From Faecalicoccus acidiformans (GTDB taxonomy: Bacteria; Bacillota_I; Bacilli_A; Erysipelotrichales; Erysipelotrichaceae), in assembly GCF_014202635.1 (NCBI RefSeq), contig NZ_JACHHD010000003.1:62001-126000 (forward strand): a stretch of 64,000 bases of DNA. Direction: 5' to 3'. Below are positions 25,210 through 35,809 of this stretch, in pieces (within the stretch, counting starts at the first letter, position 1; each line of letters starts with the position of its first letter). Both the position numbers and the translations under genes were made by a program. Below the pieces are notes generated by a model. The model worked only from the letters and a program-made list of their open reading frames with translations. It did not search any database and was not told the DNA's origin.

Positions 25210-25354
25210 TTTTCCTCACTTTTCCCCCATCAATCCCCAGTAAAAAAAACAATGAAAAGATGGATATTTTTAGATCTATTTTAATATTTATCCACAAATC
25301 CACAGGTTATTATTATTACTTATAAAGAAAATATTATAAAAAGGAGTTGTCATT
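25210..25354 (+). other. Probable origin unwinding element (DnaA boxes plus DnaA-trio repeats)
   Basis: Between dnaA and dnaN lie a perfect DnaA box TTATCCACA (25288-25296), an adjacent AAATCCACA (25296-25304), GG, and then TTATTATTATTACTT (25307-25321) running into AT-rich DNA. The order box-GG-trinucleotide repeat-AT tract matches the basal unwinding system described for Bacillus subtilis, where DnaA assembles from boxes onto 3'-GAT-type trios of one strand. The dnaN -10 and ribosome binding site (AAAAGGAG) overlap the AT-rich end. Confidence 0.82.
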
Positions 25355-26476
25355 ATGCATTTTTCTATTGATCGAAAATTTTTGTATGAAAAGTTAAGCC
25401 TTGTTTCTCGAGCTATCAGTTCATTTAGTCCGATTCCTGCTCTATCGGGAATTTGTATTCAGGTAGATGCCAATCAAATTATTTTGACCGGAAGCAATTC
25501 CAACATTTCCATTCGTACAACGATCTTATCTGGTGAACTCAATCAATTACAGATCCACGAAACGGGTTCTATTGTAATTGAAGCGAAATATTTATTAGAA
25601 ATTGTCCGAAAACTGGATTGCACGATGATTGAAATGGAATGCATCGATCACTCTCTTGTGCGTTTATCCAGTGTCAATGGTCAGTTCCAGCTCAATGGGA
25701 TCCAGGCGCAAGAATATCCTTCGATTGATTTTTCGGCCCCTTCTTATTCTTTTACTATGAAAGCTAAAGATTTAAAGGAATGTGTTGCTCAGACATCTTT
25801 TGCTTGTTCGGACAAAGATCAAAGACCTGTTTTGACTGGTGTAAATTTCCATGCCCGTCAAGGTATTTTATACTGCAGTGCTACGGATTCATATCGATTG
25901 GCCAGAAAAGTTCTCTCATTTGATGATCTGCACGATTTTAATATTACGATCCCTTCTAAAAGCCTGATTGAAGTTACTCGCAGTCTGGAAGAAGATGATA
26001 TGGATATTCAAATCTTTGTCGATCATAAGAAAGCTCAATTCTTATTGGATAAAACAATCATCCAGACACGTTTGATCGATGGAACTTTCCCGGATGTAGA
26101 ACGCATCATTCCAAAGGAAAGTGTGGCTGTGATGGAAGTCAGTGCCACGGAATTAGATAGTGTAATCGATCGTACAAACTTTATTCGAAATGAAAAGATC
26201 CACCAAATCAAATTGGAATGTACTCCAGAGATTTGCCGCATTAAGACAAGTTCAGTCGAAATTGGAAACTCGGATGAAATTTTGACTGATTGTACTTATA
26301 CCGGACAGGACCTGACTTTGTCTTGTAATGGAAGTTATATGTTGGATGCGATTCGTGCTCTCCATGGAGAAAAGGTCAAACTGGAATTTTCTGGTTATAT
26401 GAAACCAATTCGTATCTCCAACCCGGAAGATTCTTCCGTTTTGATGATCGTTGTACCTATTCGCAGCTATGACTAA
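25355..26476 (+). CDS. dnaN: DNA polymerase III beta subunit (sliding clamp)
   Basis: 373 residues, three repeated clamp domains. Recognised by position and by family blocks such as LSLVSRAISSFSPIPALSGI at the N-terminus, DQRPVLTGVNFHARQG, YCSATDSYRLARK and the end SSVLMIVVPIRSYD. As a dimer it rings DNA and tethers polymerase and repair enzymes such as MutS. AAAAGGAG lies 7 nt before the ATG. Confidence 0.97.
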   Translation: MHFSIDRKFLYEKLSLVSRAISSFSPIPALSGICIQVDANQIILTGSNSNISIRTTILSGELNQLQIHETGSIVIEAKYLLEIVRKLDCTMIEMECIDHSLVRLSSVNGQFQLNGIQAQEYPSIDFSAPSYSFTMKAKDLKECVAQTSFACSDKDQRPVLTGVNFHARQGILYCSATDSYRLARKVLSFDDLHDFNITIPSKSLIEVTRSLEEDDMDIQIFVDHKKAQFLLDKTIIQTRLIDGTFPDVERIIPKESVAVMEVSATELDSVIDRTNFIRNEKIHQIKLECTPEICRIKTSSVEIGNSDEILTDCTYTGQDLTLSCNGSYMLDAIRALHGEKVKLEFSGYMKPIRISNPEDSSVLMIVVPIRSYD

Positions 26477-26482
26477 GCAATG

Positions 26483-26516
26483 GAACATATTTTCTTCGGA
26501 AAATGTGTTCTTTTCT
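26483..26516 (+). terminator. Terminator of dnaN
   Basis: GAACATATTTTC-TTCG-GAAAATGTGTTC followed by TTTTCTTTT; the stem has one mispaired or wobble position. It separates dnaA-dnaN from the acyltransferase gene. Confidence 0.88.
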
Positions 26517-26555
26517 TTTAGGGTATAAGCAGTATAATAAGACGTTGGTGAGAGA

Positions 26556-27602
26556 ATGATAAAACGAAAAAAGACCTATATCGAAGCTTTAAGGATCTTG
26601 GCAATCTTTCTGGTGCTTTTTCAACATGTCCCGGCGTTTGACTATTATCTTCAAGATACTTCCAATGTCATTGGACATTTGTTTTTTACTCTGATTGCGA
26701 AGATCAATGTACCTTTATTTTTGATGATCTCCGGAAGTTTGTTGTTGAATCGCGAAGAAGGATACCGTGAGATTTTTCGAAAACGAATGATCAAAATCAT
26801 TCTGGCTATTTTGATTTTCAATTTTTTGGTTTATTTGGCAGAAAATCAATTTGTGTTTGATCTGCAAGATTATTGTCTTGGTGTTTTTGAAAATGGTATT
26901 GATCGTTCCTACTGGTATCTTTATTCTTATTTAGGCTTTCTGGTTATGATGCCTTTACTGCATCGAATTGCTCAAAAGATGACTAAAAATGATTTTATAT
27001 TGATCTTGTTTATCCATTTCGTGTTTTCTACGATTGAACCTCTTCTGCAATGGTTTGTTCCTACCTATTTAGGACAAAGTTTTGAATTTACATGGGCATT
27101 TCGAATTCCTTTTAGTACCATCAAAGAGATTTTCTATCCTTTGATGGGATATTATATCGATCGTAAGATTCATATCGAATCGATCCACAAAAGAACATTG
27201 GCAGGATTGGGATGTCTTTCCTTGCTAGGCATTTTGATTTCCATGTTCTTTACGATATGGATAGGAAACCAGGAAGGATTCAGCGATGAATATTTAGAAC
27301 TCTTTGATTATGTCAGCGCTTTATCGGCATTTATCTTGATTAAATCTTTCTTTGTACATTATGAAGCTGTTATTCCTGCTTGGATTTCGCAAAAGATCGT
27401 ATTATTGGGATCAGTTACTTATGGAGTCTATCTTTGGGACCCTTTCTTTCGAAAACTCTTCTTTGATGGATTTGACCAATCTATGATTCCTTGGGTAGGC
27501 GGTTTTTTCTCCTCGGTTCTCTGGTGTATTTGCAGCTTTCTTGTCTGCGGGATCCTGGTTCAGTTTCTCAAACGGATCCCTAAAGTGAAAAGTTTGTTTT
27601 AG
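26556..27602 (+). CDS. Acyltransferase 3 family membrane protein
   Basis: 348 residues with about ten predicted membrane helices. The N-terminus has YIEALRILAIFLVLFQHVPA, the acyltransferase-3 signature containing the active-site His, and the middle contains PLFLMISGSLLLNREEGY. Members O-acetylate cell-surface sugars (OatA, WecH and capsule or teichoic-acid modifiers); the substrate here is unknown. No extracytoplasmic SGNH domain is fused, unlike OatA. It stands between dnaN and yaaA, an uncommon insertion in this otherwise conserved block, and has a TATAAT near 26532 and its own terminator. Confidence 0.85.
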   Translation: MIKRKKTYIEALRILAIFLVLFQHVPAFDYYLQDTSNVIGHLFFTLIAKINVPLFLMISGSLLLNREEGYREIFRKRMIKIILAILIFNFLVYLAENQFVFDLQDYCLGVFENGIDRSYWYLYSYLGFLVMMPLLHRIAQKMTKNDFILILFIHFVFSTIEPLLQWFVPTYLGQSFEFTWAFRIPFSTIKEIFYPLMGYYIDRKIHIESIHKRTLAGLGCLSLLGILISMFFTIWIGNQEGFSDEYLELFDYVSALSAFILIKSFFVHYEAVIPAWISQKIVLLGSVTYGVYLWDPFFRKLFFDGFDQSMIPWVGGFFSSVLWCICSFLVCGILVQFLKRIPKVKSLF

Positions 27603-27661
27603 AGCGCATATTTCTGCGTTGGATATCAAATACCATTCATAAATTTAAAAATGTTGCACAG

Positions 27662-27686
27662 GGCTCATTTAAGAGCCTTTTATTTT
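27662..27686 (+). terminator. Terminator downstream of the acyltransferase gene
   Basis: GGCTC-ATTTAA-GAGCC followed by TTTTATTTTG. Confidence 0.8.
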
Positions 27687-27722
27687 GATTTTAAGAAACA
27701 GAAAGATCGCTTATTTTGAATA

Positions 27723-27752
27723 TTGGTCAAAAAGTTGGAAATGTGCTATAAT
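27723..27752 (+). promoter_or_regulatory. Promoter of yaaA-recF-gyrB-gyrA
   Basis: TTGGTC (27723-27728), 18-bp spacer, TATAAT (27747-27752). It precedes four tightly linked genes without further clear promoters. Confidence 0.7.
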
Positions 27753-27776
27753 TTAGGAGCGAAAAGAGGGTTGTTT

Positions 27777-27976
27777 ATGGTCTTTGATTTAAAAGGAGAA
27801 TACATTACTCTTCAGCAGTTATTAAAAGCATGCGACGTGATTGACAGCGGTGGGCAGATCAAAGCATTCTTGATGAATGAAGAAATCTTAGTCAATGGTC
27901 AAAGAGAGACAAGACGAGGAAGAAAGCTTTACCGGGACGATGTCGTATCTTTTTATGATACAAGGATATTGATTCG

Positions 27977-27980
<4 letters not shown>
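27777..27980 (+). CDS. yaaA: S4-domain protein YaaA
   Basis: 67 residues, almost only an S4 RNA-binding domain (ITLQQLLKACDVIDSGGQIK, then EEILVNGQRETRRGRKLYRDD). Conserved small protein between dnaN and recF in Bacillota; linked by studies in Bacillus to ribosome assembly, but its role is poorly defined. The ATG at 27777 follows GAGGG; a longer reading frame would begin inside the promoter. It overlaps recF by 4 nt (ATGA). Confidence 0.9.
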
Positions 27981-31035
<3,055 letters not shown>

Positions 31036-31044
31036 GAGGTTTCC

Positions 31045-33495
31045 ATGGAAGAAGAAAAGAAAAATTACGATACGATCGAAGATGTTGAAATCTCCAAAGA
31101 GATGCGCGAAGCATTTTTGGATTATTCGATGTCGGTTATCGTACAAAGAGCTTTACCAGATGTTCGTGATGGAATGAAACCGGTTCACCGAAGAATCTTG
31201 CATGCGATGAATATGTTGGGTATCACCAGCGGTGTGGCACATAAAAAAAGTGCTCGTATCGTTGGTGAAGTGATTGGTAAGTACCATCCTCATGGAGATA
31301 CTGCAGTCTATGATGCGATGGTTCGTATGGCCCAGGATTTCTCTTATCGTTATCCGTTAGTGGATGGCCATGGAAATTTCGGCTCTTTGGATGGTGATGG
31401 CGCAGCTGCGATGCGTTATACCGAAGCTCGTATGTCAAAGATCTCAATGGAGATGATGCGAGATATCAATAAAGATACGGTAGATTTTATTCCAAACTAC
31501 GATGGAGAAGAAAGCGAACCGGTTGTTTTACCTAGCCGTATTCCTAACTTATTGATCAATGGATCTGTAGGAATTGCGGTAGGTATGGCTACCAACATTC
31601 CTCCTCATAATCTTGGAGAGACGATTCAGGCCATTTTTAAGATCATGGATGATCCTGATATCACCGTTCCGGAATTGATGGAAGTGATCAAGGGACCAGA
31701 TTTCCCAACCGGCGGGATCATTCTAGGCCGAAAAGGAATTCGACAAGCATACGAAACAGGTCGAGGATCGATCTTGATTCGTTCCAAATATCGAATTGAA
31801 GATTTAGAAAATGGGAAAAAACGAATTATCTTTTATGAAATTCCATATCAAGTCAATAAATTGAATCTCATCAAGAAAATGGCGGATCTGATTCGCGATA
31901 AAGAAATCCAGGGAGTTACTTATCTGAATGATGAAAGTAATCGTGAGGGAATCCGTATCGTTCTGGAATTGAAAAAAGATGTTCAGGAAGAAGTGATTTT
32001 AAATCAGCTTTTCCGTTTAACTCCTTTACAGACCAGTTTTGGAATCAATATGCTGGCTTTGGAAGGCGGTCGGCCAAAACAACTATCATTAAAAGAAATC
32101 TTGAATGACTATCTAGATCATCAAGTGGATGTAATCGTACGGAAAACAAAATTTGATTTAAAGAAAGCGAAAGACAGAGCACATATCTTAGAAGGTCTGC
32201 GTATTGCGATGGATCATATTGATGAAGTGATTCATTTGATTCGTTCCAGTAAAAAAGATGAAGCAGGTCTCGTGGAAGATCTTTGTGAAACTTTCGGTCT
32301 GACTCAAATCCAGGCAAAAGCCATTTTGGCTATGCAGTTAAGAAGATTGTCAGGATTGGAAAGAGATAAGATTGAAAGTGAATATCAGGAAATTCTAAAG
32401 ACGATCGCAGATTTGGAAGATATCTTGGCAAATCATAATCGTGTATTACAAATCATCCGTGATGATTTAACAGAAATCAATCAAAAATATGGAGATGAAA
32501 GAAAAACAGAGATCAGTGATGCATCTTTTAATATGGAAGATGAGGATTTGATTCCAGTAGAGGAAAGCATCATCATGTTGACGGAATCGGGTTATATCAA
32601 GCGTCAGCCGACGGATACGTATCATACACAAAATCGCGGTGGTCGCGGAATCAAATCTTTGACTCTGAACGAAGAAGATTCCATTGATACAATGATCTCT
32701 ATGTCTACTCATGATTGGCTTCTTTTGTTTACCAATAAAGGAAGAGTCTATCGAATGAAAGGTTTCCATATTCCTGTTGCTTCGCGAAATGCGAAAGGAC
32801 TTCCTATTGTTAATTTATTGACCATGGAACCTGGAGAATCGGTAAAAACTTTATTGCCGATCCCTAAAGAACATGATCATATTCAAACCTTATTGTTCGT
32901 GACAAAGAACGGTATTGCCAAACGTACGGATCTGCGTGAATTTGATAATATCAACCGCAACGGTAAAAATGCGATCAGTCTGAAAGATAATGATGAATTA
33001 GCTTTTGTCAAAGCAACTTCCGGTAATGATGAGATCTTGATTGCGGGATCTAACGGAAAAGCTGTGCATTTTAAAGAAGATCAAATTCGCATCATGGGAC
33101 GTACGGCAGCCGGTGTATCTGGTTTCAATTGTGATGGCAGTGAAGTAATTGGTGTTTGTTTATCCAGTGAAGGAGATACGATTCTTTCCATTTCAGAGAA
33201 TGGATTTGGAAAACGAAGCAAACTTTCGGATTACCGATTAACATCGCGCGGTAAAAAAGGAGTGACTTCTTTAAATATCACAGAGAAAACCGGAAAACTT
33301 GTCAGTGTTCAGGCAGTCAATGGTGATGAAGATGCGATGATTGTATCCAGTGTAGGCATCATGATTCGTATTTCTCTTGAAAGCGTTGGCGTGTATGGAA
33401 GAAATACTCAAGGTATTAAATTGATCAATTTGACGGAAGATTCCAAAGTTACGAAAGTAACCTTAGTGGATCATCAGGAAGAAACAGAAGAATAG
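31045..33495 (+). CDS. gyrA: DNA gyrase subunit A
   Basis: 816 residues. Winged-helix/breakage-reunion domain with catalytic Tyr125 in [10 protein letters not shown]. The quinolone-determining region reads [18 protein letters not shown] with Thr86 at the position that is Ser83 in Escherichia coli. The C-terminal beta-pinwheel carries the GyrA-box QNRGGRG, which distinguishes GyrA from ParC. AGGAGG precedes the ATG, 9 nt after gyrB. Confidence 0.97.
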   Translation: MEEEKKNYDTIEDVEISKEMREAFLDYSMSVIVQRALPDVRDGMKPVHRRILHAMNMLGITSGVAHKKSARIVGEVIGKYHPHGDTAVYDAMVRMAQDFSYRYPLVDGHGNFGSLDGDGAAAMRYTEARMSKISMEMMRDINKDTVDFIPNYDGEESEPVVLPSRIPNLLINGSVGIAVGMATNIPPHNLGETIQAIFKIMDDPDITVPELMEVIKGPDFPTGGIILGRKGIRQAYETGRGSILIRSKYRIEDLENGKKRIIFYEIPYQVNKLNLIKKMADLIRDKEIQGVTYLNDESNREGIRIVLELKKDVQEEVILNQLFRLTPLQTSFGINMLALEGGRPKQLSLKEILNDYLDHQVDVIVRKTKFDLKKAKDRAHILEGLRIAMDHIDEVIHLIRSSKKDEAGLVEDLCETFGLTQIQAKAILAMQLRRLSGLERDKIESEYQEILKTIADLEDILANHNRVLQIIRDDLTEINQKYGDERKTEISDASFNMEDEDLIPVEESIIMLTESGYIKRQPTDTYHTQNRGGRGIKSLTLNEEDSIDTMISMSTHDWLLLFTNKGRVYRMKGFHIPVASRNAKGLPIVNLLTMEPGESVKTLLPIPKEHDHIQTLLFVTKNGIAKRTDLREFDNINRNGKNAISLKDNDELAFVKATSGNDEILIAGSNGKAVHFKEDQIRIMGRTAAGVSGFNCDGSEVIGVCLSSEGDTILSISENGFGKRSKLSDYRLTSRGKKGVTSLNITEKTGKLVSVQAVNGDEDAMIVSSVGIMIRISLESVGVYGRNTQGIKLINLTEDSKVTKVTLVDHQEETEE

Positions 33496-33498
33496 TCT

Positions 33499-33530
33499 AA
33501 ACAGGTCTGTATAAAGACCTGTTTATATTA
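33499..33530 (+). terminator. Terminator of gyrA
   Basis: AAACAGGTCT-GTATAA-AGACCTGTTT followed by an AT-rich tail without a clean T-run. Confidence 0.75.
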
Positions 33531-33575
33531 TATGATTTTCATAGGATTGATCATAAATTGTTTTTTGTTCAAAAC

Positions 33576-33604
33576 TTGCGTTCTGAACAAAAGAATGGTA
33601 TAAA
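33576..33604 (+). promoter_or_regulatory. Promoter of the serS T-box leader
   Basis: TTGCGT (33576-33581), 17-bp spacer, TATAAA (33599-33604). An inverted repeat TTTGTTCA ... TGAACAAA brackets the -35 box and could be a protein site. Confidence 0.65.
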
Positions 33605-33610
33605 AGAACC

Positions 33611-33832
33611 GTAAAACGTTGAGAAGGATCAGTACATAAATTTTTTATGGTAGAGACGATATGGCTGGTGAAAATATCGATAAAGATTTATGGAATAGCC
33701 CCTTCAAGTGAATCAATGAATTCAGTAGTTGATTCCGGTACATACCGTTATCATGTCAAGAGATCTTATTTGATAAGATAAGAAGGGTGGCAACGCGAGA
33801 CATCGTCCCTTTGTGGTACATGTCTCTTTTTT
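33611..33832 (+). ncRNA. T-box riboswitch upstream of serS
   Basis: The leader contains the T-box sequence AAGGGTGGCAACGCG (33783-33797) and then a terminator built on GAGACAT ... ATGTCTC followed by T6 (to about 33832). Upstream is a long imperfect Stem I with paired GGTACATACC-like segments. Uncharged tRNA-Ser is expected to bind and favour the antiterminator. TCC at 33734-33736 is a possible serine specifier, but I could not fold Stem I with certainty. Boundaries are approximate. Confidence 0.93.
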
Positions 33833-33857
33833 AGTGGACAAAAAGGAGGAAACAACA

Positions 33858-35138
33858 ATGTTAGATATTAAATTTGTCCGTGAAAATCCAGATCTGGTCA
33901 AAGAAAATATTCGAAAAAAATTTCAAGATTCCAAGATTCCGCTGGTGAATGAAGTCTTGCAGGAGGATAAAGAACTTCGTCAGACTCAACAGCATGCGGA
34001 TGATCTAAGAAGCCAGCGTAAATCAATTTCTAAACAGATTGGTGCTTTGATGGGTCAAGGAAAAAAAGAAGAAGCAGAAGAAGTCAAACAAAAGGTGGCT
34101 TCTATTGCTCAAGAATTAGAAGCATTGGAAACGAAAGAAGATCAGCTTCGTGAATCTGTCAAAGAAAAAATGATGATGATTCCAAATATGATCGATGAAA
34201 GTGTTCCTATCGGAAAAGATGATTCAGAAAATGTAGAATTGGAAAAATTTGGAGAACCTGTTGTTCCTGATTTTGAGATTCCTTATCATACGGAAATTAT
34301 GGAAAAACTGAGCGGTATTGATTTAGACAGTGCCCGAAAAGTAGCAGGAAACGGATTCTATTATTTGATGGGAGATATCGCTCGTTTACATTCTGCCATT
34401 CTTTCATATGCCCGTGATTTTATGATCGATAAGGGATTTACATACTGCATTCCCCCTTATATGATTCGTTCTGCTGTCGTAGATGGCGTAATGAGTTTTG
34501 CGGAAATGGAAGGTATGATGTATAAAATCGAAGGCGAAGATCTATATTTGATTGGAACCAGCGAGCATTCGATGATCGGTAAATTTATTGATACGATCTT
34601 AGATGAAAAAGATCTTCCATATACTTATACTTCTTTCTCTCCTTGTTTTCGAAAAGAAAAAGGAGCTCATGGAATTGAAGAACGCGGAGTATACAGAATC
34701 CATCAGTTTGAAAAACAAGAAATGATCGTTGTCTGCAAGCCGGAAGAAAGCATGGAATGGTTCAAAAAACTTTATATGAATACAGTGGAATTCTTCCGAT
34801 CTTTAGATATTCCAGTACGAACATTGGAATGCTGTTCTGGCGATTTGGCGGATTTGAAATGCAAATCCGTCGATGTTGAAGCATGGTCTCCTCGTCAGAA
34901 AAAGTATTTTGAGGTTGGAAGTTGTTCAAATTTGACGGATGCCCAGGCTAGACGTCTACGCATTCGTGTTAAAGATGAAAACGGCAATAAATATTTTGCT
35001 CATACATTAAACAATACTTGTGTAGCACCGCCACGTATGTTGATTGCATTCTTAGAAAACAATCTGCAAGAAGATGGCAGTGTATTGATTCCTGAAGCTT
35101 TACAACCTTATATGGGCGGTAAAAAGAAATTAGGTTAA
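33858..35138 (+). CDS. serS: Seryl-tRNA synthetase
   Basis: 426-residue class II synthetase. The N-terminal coiled-coil arm for tRNA-Ser runs over residues about 28-110 (for example RKSISKQIGALMGQGKKEEA). Motif 2 is FRKEKGAHGIEERGVYRIHQ. Motif 3 lies in the C-terminal region, near YFAHTLNNTCVAPPRMLIAF. The ATG at 33858 follows AAAGGAGG; a longer frame would run through the T-box terminator. Controlled by the T-box in response to serine-tRNA charging. Confidence 0.96.
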   Translation: MLDIKFVRENPDLVKENIRKKFQDSKIPLVNEVLQEDKELRQTQQHADDLRSQRKSISKQIGALMGQGKKEEAEEVKQKVASIAQELEALETKEDQLRESVKEKMMMIPNMIDESVPIGKDDSENVELEKFGEPVVPDFEIPYHTEIMEKLSGIDLDSARKVAGNGFYYLMGDIARLHSAILSYARDFMIDKGFTYCIPPYMIRSAVVDGVMSFAEMEGMMYKIEGEDLYLIGTSEHSMIGKFIDTILDEKDLPYTYTSFSPCFRKEKGAHGIEERGVYRIHQFEKQEMIVVCKPEESMEWFKKLYMNTVEFFRSLDIPVRTLECCSGDLADLKCKSVDVEAWSPRQKKYFEVGSCSNLTDAQARRLRIRVKDENGNKYFAHTLNNTCVAPPRMLIAFLENNLQEDGSVLIPEALQPYMGGKKKLG

Positions 35139-35169
35139 AAGGTTGCCTTTTTTCAAAAGAATAAAAGGA

Positions 35170-35197
35170 TTGAAAACCAAATTTCATATGATATAAT
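35170..35197 (+). promoter_or_regulatory. Promoter of the SRP RNA gene
   Basis: TTGAAA (35170-35175), 16-bp spacer, TATAAT (35192-35197). The spacer contains TCATATGA (35184-35191), the same octamer that is repeated upstream of the HTH/coiled-coil gene. Confidence 0.85.
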
Positions 35198-35202
35198 GAA
35201 AA

Positions 35203-35289
35203 AGCTACTACAATGATGTCAAATGAATCAGGTCAGGTCGGGAACGAAGCAGCCTTAAGTTTGCTCCATCATGTGTAGTAGTTTTTTTT
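35203..35289 (+). ncRNA. ffs: Signal recognition particle RNA, small 4.5S type
   Basis: About 80 nt folded as one long hairpin. The ends GCTACTACA and TGTAGTAG pair. The conserved apical domain reads GGTCAGGTCGGGAACGAAGC followed by AGCC, matching the Ffh-binding helix 8 loops (GGTCAGGTCCGGAAGGAAGC-type). It ends in TTTTTTTT. No Alu-type 5' domain, so it is the short form, unlike the long 6S-like scRNA of Bacillus subtilis. Confidence 0.95.
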
Positions 35290-35293
35290 GTGG

Positions 35294-35299
35294 TAAAAT
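35294..35299 (+). promoter_or_regulatory. Extended -10 element of tadA
   Basis: TGTGG followed by TAAAAT, 6 nt before the tadA ATG and just after the T-run of the SRP RNA terminator. No Shine-Dalgarno fits in this space. Confidence 0.55.
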
Positions 35300-35305
35300 A
35301 AATCT

Positions 35306-35761
35306 ATGAATTCAGATGTATATTGGATGAAAAAAGCAATTGCGCAAGCCCAAAAAGCAGCATTGCATGACGAAGTGCCTATTGGCTGTGTCATTGTATC
35401 ACATGACAAGATTGTTTCTCGTGCTTTTAATCAACGAGAGAAAAAGCAGTCTTCCATTGCCCATGCGGAGATCTTGGCGATCGAAAAAGCATGTAAAAAA
35501 TTAGGATCCTGGCGACTGGAAGATTGTACTTTGTATGTTACTTTGGAACCATGTCCCATGTGTACAGGAGCCATCATTCAATCGCGAATTCCACGAGTTG
35601 TCTTCGGGGCCTATGATCCCAAGGGCGGCTGTATGGGATCTTGTACCAATTTGATTGAAGTAAAGGGATTCAATCATTATCCGGCGATTGAAGGCGGTGT
35701 ACTTCAGGAAGAGTGTGCTTCTTTGTTGAAAGCTTTTTTTAGAGAAAAGCGGAAAAAATGA
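35306..35761 (+). CDS. tadA: tRNA-specific adenosine deaminase
   Basis: 151 residues. Deaminates A34 to inosine in tRNA-Arg(ACG). Zinc site: SIAHAEILAI (HAE with catalytic Glu) and LEPCPMCTGAI (PCxxC). It also has the family's FGAYDPKGGCMGS. The adjacency to SRP RNA and dnaX is common in Bacillota. No ribosome binding site is visible and the -10 lies 6 nt from the ATG, so the mRNA may be leaderless. Confidence 0.95.
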   Translation: MNSDVYWMKKAIAQAQKAALHDEVPIGCVIVSHDKIVSRAFNQREKKQSSIAHAEILAIEKACKKLGSWRLEDCTLYVTLEPCPMCTGAIIQSRIPRVVFGAYDPKGGCMGSCTNLIEVKGFNHYPAIEGGVLQEECASLLKAFFREKRKK

Positions 35762-35809
35762 CAGCTCTGAAACTATGTTATAATGGAGAACGGAAAGTGA
35801 GGCTGTGCC

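Noticed and set aside
31223-31447. Antisense reading frames inside gyrA, gyrB, mfd, argS and others
   Set aside because: They are frame shadows of well-conserved genes with no ribosome binding sites and implausible composition.
33813-33857. N-terminal extension of SerS by 15 residues
   Set aside because: It runs through the T-box terminator and lacks a ribosome binding site, whereas the ATG at 33858 has AAAGGAGG.
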